Below, piece after piece: positions 59,756 through 64,000 of a DNA stretch of 64,000 nt. The DNA is taken from NCBI RefSeq assembly GCF_002846365.1, contig NZ_PJMW01000004.1, forward strand, positions 124,001 to 188,000. The letters run 5' to 3'. A program made the translations under genes and the position numbers. The notes under the pieces are model-generated. The model saw only the letters and a list, made by a program, of their open reading frames with translations, searched no databases and had not been told where the DNA came from. The DNA is from Nocardia fluminea (GTDB lineage: Bacteria > Actinomycetota > Actinomycetes > Mycobacteriales > Mycobacteriaceae). Position 1 is the first letter of the stretch. Each line of letters opens with the position of its first letter.

Positions 59756-60372
59756 CCACGCGGAGCAAGTATCCTGGTGCCGCCGACTACGTTCCGCGAA
59801 CCCACGATCTGGACGCGATGCGCGACGCCGCGGGCCGCTGCCACGGCTGCGACCTCTATCGCGACGCGACCCAGACCGTGTTCGGCGAAGGTTCCCCCGA
59901 CGCGGGCACCGTCCTCATCGGTGAACAACCCGGCAACGACGAGGATCTCGACGGCCACCCCTTCGTGGGCCCCGCCGGTCACCTGCTCGACCGCGCCCTC
60001 GACGACATCGGCGTGGACCGCGCGACGCTGTATCTCACCAACGCGGTGAAGCACTTCCGTTTCGTCCAGCGCGGCAAGCGCCGCATCCATCAGCAACCAC
60101 GACGCACCGAGATCGTCGCGTGCACGCCGTGGCTGACGGCCGAACTGGACCTGGTGGCACCGGAACTGGTGATCTGCCTCGGCGCGATCGCCACGCAATC
60201 GGTGCTCGGCGCGAAGGCCAAGGTCACCGAATTACGGGGCCGCACAGTCGAGCTCGAACATTTCCGGGTCGGTGCGACGGTGCACCCCTCCTCGGTGCTG
60301 CGCGCGACCGATCGCAAGCAGGCCTACGCCGAATTCGTCGATGATCTGACGCGGCTGTTCGAGCCGGGGTGA
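59752..60372 (+). CDS. udgX: UdgX uracil-DNA-binding protein
   Basis: 206 residues from GTG 59752. GEQPGNDEDLDGHPFVGPAG (motif A), the iron-sulfur cysteines (RCHGCDLYRDA, and later VACTPW, ICLG), the KRRIH insert (109-113) in the middle, and HPSSVLRA at the end mark UdgX. In mycobacterial UdgX the histidine of KRRIH forms a covalent bond with the deoxyribose after uracil removal, so the protein stays on the DNA. The DUF72 gene is coupled upstream. Confidence 0.92.
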   Translation: MTTRSKYPGAADYVPRTHDLDAMRDAAGRCHGCDLYRDATQTVFGEGSPDAGTVLIGEQPGNDEDLDGHPFVGPAGHLLDRALDDIGVDRATLYLTNAVKHFRFVQRGKRRIHQQPRRTEIVACTPWLTAELDLVAPELVICLGAIATQSVLGAKAKVTELRGRTVELEHFRVGATVHPSSVLRATDRKQAYAEFVDDLTRLFEPG

Positions 60373-60379
60373 ACCGGGC

Positions 60380-62413
60380 TCACCAGCCGGGATCGGTGTC
60401 CAGCGGGACGTTGATCCAGCTCGGGCGCGACGGGTCGAGCTCGAGATGCTGGGTGCGCAGGCCGCTTTCGTTCAGCAACGGCCGCAGCAGGATTCCGCTG
60501 GGGAAGTTGCCGGCGAAGACGTCGACCCGGAGGCGGTGCCCCGGCAGCAGGACACCGTCGGTGGCGCGGATGCCGATGTCGACCGCCGTCGGCTCGCCGG
60601 GCACGATCGGCTGGCGAGTGTCGAGCGTGAGGTACGGATACGGGTCCGTGTAGTCACCGTTCGGCGAACGCGTGGCCTTGCCTTCGTCGATCGCGCGCAG
60701 CGACGCCGTCAGCTGACCCTGCGACCAGACCGTCGAGGTGCCGTCGGGCGCCACATCGTTCACTGTCACCGTCCAGTAGCCGTCGGTGGCGTCGAGCACG
60801 GTGTTGAGATGAGCGGCGATCGGCCCGGAGATCCTGGTCGGCTCCGCCACCGGCGCGGTGGTGAAGGTGAGCGCGGCACCCTCGCTGATCCGGGCGTCCT
60901 TGGCACAGACATCCGGCAGCGGAACCAATCCGGCCGTACCCTGTGCGGCGTCACGCGCGCAGATGGTGGTCAGACTCGGGTCCACCGAAACGCGCTGGGC
61001 GGCACCGGGAGCGGTGCGCAGGCTGCCGTCGTAGCGGGCACCTGGGGCGGTGCCGGAGGCGGCACCGTCGAGATACAGCCGCCGGTACTGCATGCCCGGC
61101 CGCGGGAACGCGACATCGGCGGTCCACTGGCCGCTGCCCTGCTGCCACAACGTGACCGGGTCGTAGCGGTCGATACCGTTGTCGATTCCCTTGAGCCACT
61201 TGTCGAACCACGCGCGCTGCAACGAATCCGCCGGCGCGGGCGCACCCGGCTGACCGAGTCCCGAGCTCACCGTCACGTGATAGACGTTGTCCATGACGAG
61301 CTTCTTCTGCTCGGCGGGCACGTTCACCGCGTTGTAGATGCGAGGGGTGGAGTAGGTGAAGATGTCGTGCCAGCCGCCGTAGAGGAAGGTCGGCACCCGG
61401 ACCTGATCGGGCGAGCCGACCCACGCGGTCCGCAGCGCGCTCTCGTCGTCGAGGATCGACGCCATCTCCGGCGGGATCTGCTCGACGTTCGGAGTGGTCA
61501 GCGCCGCGATGAGCACATTGAAGAAGGTGAACGGGTCGGTTACCCGGTCGCGCAGCCAGACCCAGTCGAATTTGCCGTTCAGCATCGACATCAGGTCGGG
61601 CAGCAGCTTCGCGCCGTCGACGGCGAGCAGCCAGGCCGGAATGAATCCGATCCCGAGCGCGCCGCCGGGGGCCGCGACATCGCGGATCAGGTCGCTGCCG
61701 GGCACGATCGGGAAGATCGCCTTCAGCGCCTCGGGCTGGCGCTGCGCGGTCTGCAGCTGGTTGATCGCCGAGTAGGAGATGCCGCTCATCCCGATCTTGC
61801 CGTCGGACCAGCGCTGTTTCGCGGCCCAGTCGACGATTTCCACGCCGTCGAGCTGCTCGCGTTCACCGAACACCTGCCAGGTGCCCTGGGAGAAGCCGGT
61901 GCCGCGCACGTCGACGACCACCTGGGTGTAACCGCCGCGAATCAGGTTCCGGTCGACGCCGAAGGTGCGGGCAGCGCCACCGGGCAGCGCGTTCATCATG
62001 TCGCTGAGGCTGCTGAAACCGAACGGCGAGAAGTCCAGGTTCTGCAGGACCGGCAGCAGCAGGTCCGACAGCCCGGGTACCGCGAGCGCCGAGTCGGCGA
62101 CGTTGGTGACCAGCTTGGTGTAGGGCGTCATGTTGACGATCGTGGGTGTCGGCTCCGCGACAGGCTGACCATCAGCACCAGCCGGGTGATAAACGTTCGC
62201 TTTCAATACCGTGCCGTCACTCATGGTGATCGGCACGTCCCACTCGATGAAGACGTTGGGGTACTGCTGCGGCCCGTTATGGGTGGCGACGAACTGCGCG
62301 TCGAGACCCTCGGCATTCGGCGACGCTTGTCCGACCGGCGCGGATGCGACAGCGCCTGCCATTACGACGACGGATGCGATCAGCGCACCCAGCCGCCCAC
62401 GATGTGTGATCAT
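60380..62413 (-). CDS. Secreted CocE/NonD-type hydrolase
   Basis: 677 residues from ATG 62413. N-terminal signal peptide (RLGALIASVVVMAGAVASAP). The alpha/beta-hydrolase core has the nucleophile serine in GMSGISYSAINQLQTAQRQP, the acid near DESALRTAW and histidine in LVMDNVYHVTVSSGLG; the C-terminal jelly-roll domain (PPDVCAKDARISEGAALTF and onward) is typical of X-Pro dipeptidyl-peptidase (S15)/cocaine-esterase proteins. It acts outside the membrane on an ester or acyl peptide. Divergent from a TetR gene with two palindromes between. Confidence 0.85.
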   Translation of the reverse strand: MITHRGRLGALIASVVVMAGAVASAPVGQASPNAEGLDAQFVATHNGPQQYPNVFIEWDVPITMSDGTVLKANVYHPAGADGQPVAEPTPTIVNMTPYTKLVTNVADSALAVPGLSDLLLPVLQNLDFSPFGFSSLSDMMNALPGGAARTFGVDRNLIRGGYTQVVVDVRGTGFSQGTWQVFGEREQLDGVEIVDWAAKQRWSDGKIGMSGISYSAINQLQTAQRQPEALKAIFPIVPGSDLIRDVAAPGGALGIGFIPAWLLAVDGAKLLPDLMSMLNGKFDWVWLRDRVTDPFTFFNVLIAALTTPNVEQIPPEMASILDDESALRTAWVGSPDQVRVPTFLYGGWHDIFTYSTPRIYNAVNVPAEQKKLVMDNVYHVTVSSGLGQPGAPAPADSLQRAWFDKWLKGIDNGIDRYDPVTLWQQGSGQWTADVAFPRPGMQYRRLYLDGAASGTAPGARYDGSLRTAPGAAQRVSVDPSLTTICARDAAQGTAGLVPLPDVCAKDARISEGAALTFTTAPVAEPTRISGPIAAHLNTVLDATDGYWTVTVNDVAPDGTSTVWSQGQLTASLRAIDEGKATRSPNGDYTDPYPYLTLDTRQPIVPGEPTAVDIGIRATDGVLLPGHRLRVDVFAGNFPSGILLRPLLNESGLRTQHLELDPSRPSWINVPLDTDPGW

Positions 62414-62450
62414 GCTTCGGTTCAGCCCTCCACCATCGGGAACTACGACG

Positions 62451-62507
62451 TTCCCGTACCGGGAAGTAACGTAGCGTGCGTCACGTCCGATCGCAAGAAC
62501 ATGTTCT
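62451..62507. promoter_or_regulatory. Two palindromes in the cocE/tetR divergent promoter
   Basis: TTCCCG-TAC-CGGGAA at 62451-62465 and AGAACATGTTCT at 62496-62507 lie in the 155 bp between the divergent genes. Either could be the operator of the TetR protein; the second has the size of typical TetR half-site pairs. Confidence 0.5.
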
Positions 62508-62568
62508 GGGCAATCCTCGATCAGCGCCCGCGCGCGCCCCATGGCGGTCACCTGACAGAATTGGCGTT

Positions 62569-63219
62569 GTGACAGCGTCCGAACTCGATGACGGCCGCCG
62601 ATACCGTGGCGCTGCCCCCGGGCAACGCCAGCAGGAACGCCGCGCTCGGCTGATCGAAGCGGCCACGGACGCCTTCGGCATCGACGGGTACCGCACCACC
62701 ACGGTCACCACCATCTGCGCGGCGGCCGGCGTCGGCAAACGCTACTTCTACGAATCCTTCACCGACAGTGAGGATCTGCTGCTCGAGGTGTATCGCGAGA
62801 CGGCCGCCAGGATGATCGAGGCGATTCATACCGGCCTGCGCGGGGCCGAGGCCGTCGACGCCCAGGTGCGGGTCGGCCTGACAGCGTACTTCCAGCTCAT
62901 CCTCGACGACCCCCGGATTCCCCGGATCGCGTTCTTCGAGATCCTCGGCGTGAGCCCCGCGGTCGACCGGGCCTATCACGACGTTCTCGACGCGTTGGTC
63001 GACATCTGCCTGGCCCTGATCACCCCGCATGTCGACCTGCGAGCGCATCCCGCTGTCAGCGTGCGCACGGTGCTGTTCGGCCTGGTCGGCGCCATCGTGA
63101 TCATCGCCCAGAAATGGGTGCTCGACGACTACCGTCAGCCGATGGCCGATGTGGTGGACAGTGCCTGTCTGGTGGTCAACGCGGTACTGGCGCAGATCGG
63201 ACCGGAGGAAAAGTACTAG
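62569..63219 (+). CDS. TetR-family regulator
   Basis: 216 residues from GTG 62569. A typical TetR HTH: LIEAATDAFGIDGYRTTTVT, TICAAAGVGKRYFYESFTDS, EDLLLEVYRETAARMI. The C-terminal helices (YFQLILDDPRIPRIAFFEIL, VRTVLFGLVGAIVIIAQKWV) form the ligand pocket. Divergent from the secreted hydrolase gene, which is the natural target. The ligand is unknown. Confidence 0.88.
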   Translation: MTASELDDGRRYRGAAPGQRQQERRARLIEAATDAFGIDGYRTTTVTTICAAAGVGKRYFYESFTDSEDLLLEVYRETAARMIEAIHTGLRGAEAVDAQVRVGLTAYFQLILDDPRIPRIAFFEILGVSPAVDRAYHDVLDALVDICLALITPHVDLRAHPAVSVRTVLFGLVGAIVIIAQKWVLDDYRQPMADVVDSACLVVNAVLAQIGPEEKY

Positions 63220-63260
63220 ACGAACCGTTGATCGGCGCGGTCGCCGGGTAACCCCGGAAT

Positions 63261-63479
63261 ATGACTACTCACGAGAACCGCCAACTCGACGAGGTCATCG
63301 AGCGGTTGATCATCCGGTACCCGACCATCGCACCCGCTGAGCTCGCCGACATCGTGCACAACGTCTACGACGCGTTCGGGAAGGTGCACATCCGTAATTA
63401 CGTGCCGCTGCTCGTCGAACACCATGTGCGCGAAGAACTCGGCACTCCGACAGGCGAGATCCCACCCATCCCACGTTGA
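63261..63479 (+). CDS. Three-helix-bundle dimerisation-type small protein
   Basis: 72 residues from ATG 63261. The sequence [50 protein letters not shown] matches the small actinobacterial "three-helix bundle dimerisation domain" family. The family is of unknown function and often lies next to a TetR or dehydrogenase gene. It sits 41 bases after the TetR gene and 58 bases before the mycothiol dehydrogenase. Confidence 0.7.
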   Translation: MTTHENRQLDEVIERLIIRYPTIAPAELADIVHNVYDAFGKVHIRNYVPLLVEHHVREELGTPTGEIPPIPR

Positions 63480-63537
63480 CCGGGCGAGCGGTCCCGCTAG
63501 CGTTGACGTAGCTCACGCCAACCATGAGGAGGTCCGC

Positions 63538-64000
63538 ATGCCAGACACCGTCCGCGGAGTCATCGCCCGCGCGAAATACGCGCCGGTCGAAACCGTCGAC
63601 ATCGTCGTTCCCGACCCGGGACCACACGATGTCGTCGTCCGCGTCCAGGCATGCGGGGTGTGCCACACCGACCTGCACTACCGCGACGGGGGAATCAACG
63701 ACGAGTTCCCGTTCCTGCTCGGCCACGAGGCCGCCGGGGTGGTCGAGTCCGTCGGCGCCGCCGTGACCCACGTGGCCGAGGGTGACTTCGTCGTCCTCAA
63801 CTGGCGCGCCGTCTGCGGCGAGTGCCGGGCGTGCCGGCGCGGGCGTCCCTGGTACTGCTTCGACACGCACAACGCCAGCGTCCCCATGACGCTCACCGAC
63901 GGCACCCCGCTCACCCCCGCCCTCGGTGTCGGCGCGTTCGCCGACAAGACCCTCGTCCACGAAAAGCAGTGCACCAAGGTCGATTCCGAGACCGATCCAG
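63538..64000 (+). CDS. mscR: S-(hydroxymethyl)mycothiol dehydrogenase, 3' end outside window
   Basis: ATG 63538 follows AGGAGG. The first 154 residues show the MDR zinc enzyme: [20 protein letters not shown] (catalytic Cys and His), [16 protein letters not shown], the structural zinc cysteines [15 protein letters not shown], and [20 protein letters not shown]. These match mycothiol-dependent formaldehyde dehydrogenase (MscR, also called AdhE2 in M. tuberculosis), which oxidises the formaldehyde-mycothiol adduct. A mycothiol user supports an actinobacterial host. The downstream part, where the Rossmann domain should be, is cut by the window edge. Confidence 0.9.
   Translation, partial: MPDTVRGVIARAKYAPVETVDIVVPDPGPHDVVVRVQACGVCHTDLHYRDGGINDEFPFLLGHEAAGVVESVGAAVTHVAEGDFVVLNWRAVCGECRACRRGRPWYCFDTHNASVPMTLTDGTPLTPALGVGAFADKTLVHEKQCTKVDSETDP

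Noticed and set aside
60446..62572. Long forward open frame antisense to the CocE-type gene
   Set aside because: Composition is His/Arg/Asp-rich shadow sequence and the reverse strand has a complete secreted hydrolase.

Overview
The window is very GC-rich DNA with GTG starts and 1-8 base stop/start overlaps throughout. Gene content (WhiB protein, S-(hydroxymethyl)mycothiol dehydrogenase, an EphD-type hydrolase-SDR fusion, F420-type oxidoreductases, DUF3145, NDMA-type alcohol dehydrogenase, a KstR-like box) points to a mycolic-acid actinobacterium, most likely Nocardia or a close relative. This identification is an inference from families and gene order.

Region 1 (1-8990) is the right part of a small integrated element. 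A tyrosine integrase runs off the left edge. It is followed by an XRE repressor, a divergent excisionase-like gene, small membrane and hypothetical genes, a second excisionase-like gene, a replication-initiator-like gene with eight iteron-like repeats inside its own coding sequence, a WhiB protein, an acetyltransferase and an XRE/TPR regulator. It ends in a 45-bp copy of the 3' half of a tRNA-Val(TAC) gene, read as an attachment site. No transfer or phage structural gene is visible, so this is a compact cryptic element or the end of a larger one.

Region 2 (9-30 kb) is chromosomal. It holds an SDR module behind twin palindromes, a stand-alone degenerate EF-G G-domain, a DUF35/thiolase pair, azoreductase with an HxlR regulator, a membrane/cupredoxin cluster whose first gene carries a stop and two frameshifts, a TetR/DUF998 divergent pair, an ECF sigma factor between a micro-ORF and a cysteine-bearing membrane protein, RNase Z, DUF3145, and two divergent penicillin-binding-fold hydrolases.

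Region 3 (25.9-30.8 kb) is a Zur-type AztABCD zinc import locus. The permease is fused to a second AztD-like propeller, and the aztC solute-binding gene carries a frameshift. Region 4 (31-36 kb) has an NDMA-type alcohol dehydrogenase behind a KstR-like box, a phosphotransferase-family protein and a fused PabA-PabB aminodeoxychorismate synthase.

Region 5 (36.3-41.9 kb) is the most unusual part. It has a TerD/zinc-ribbon/TerB-like/HNH nuclease fusion, two nearly identical small VirB2/TrbC-like membrane proteins facing away from each other, an FBP treble-clef protein and a TerD-vWA protein, with structured DNA and a perfect terminator between them. It is a candidate for an undescribed stress or defence system.

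Region 6 (42-64 kb) holds an ABC exporter with its own two-component system, a Ddn-like reductase, an R2K-type ATP-grasp protein, an aldo/keto reductase with its TetR repressor and twin operators, tRNA-Met, EphD with a ferredoxin reductase and a probable diiron protein, YdcF, a rhomboid-like protein, an F420-type oxidoreductase, DUF72, UdgX, a secreted CocE-type hydrolase with a divergent TetR, and the start of mycothiol-dependent formaldehyde dehydrogenase.
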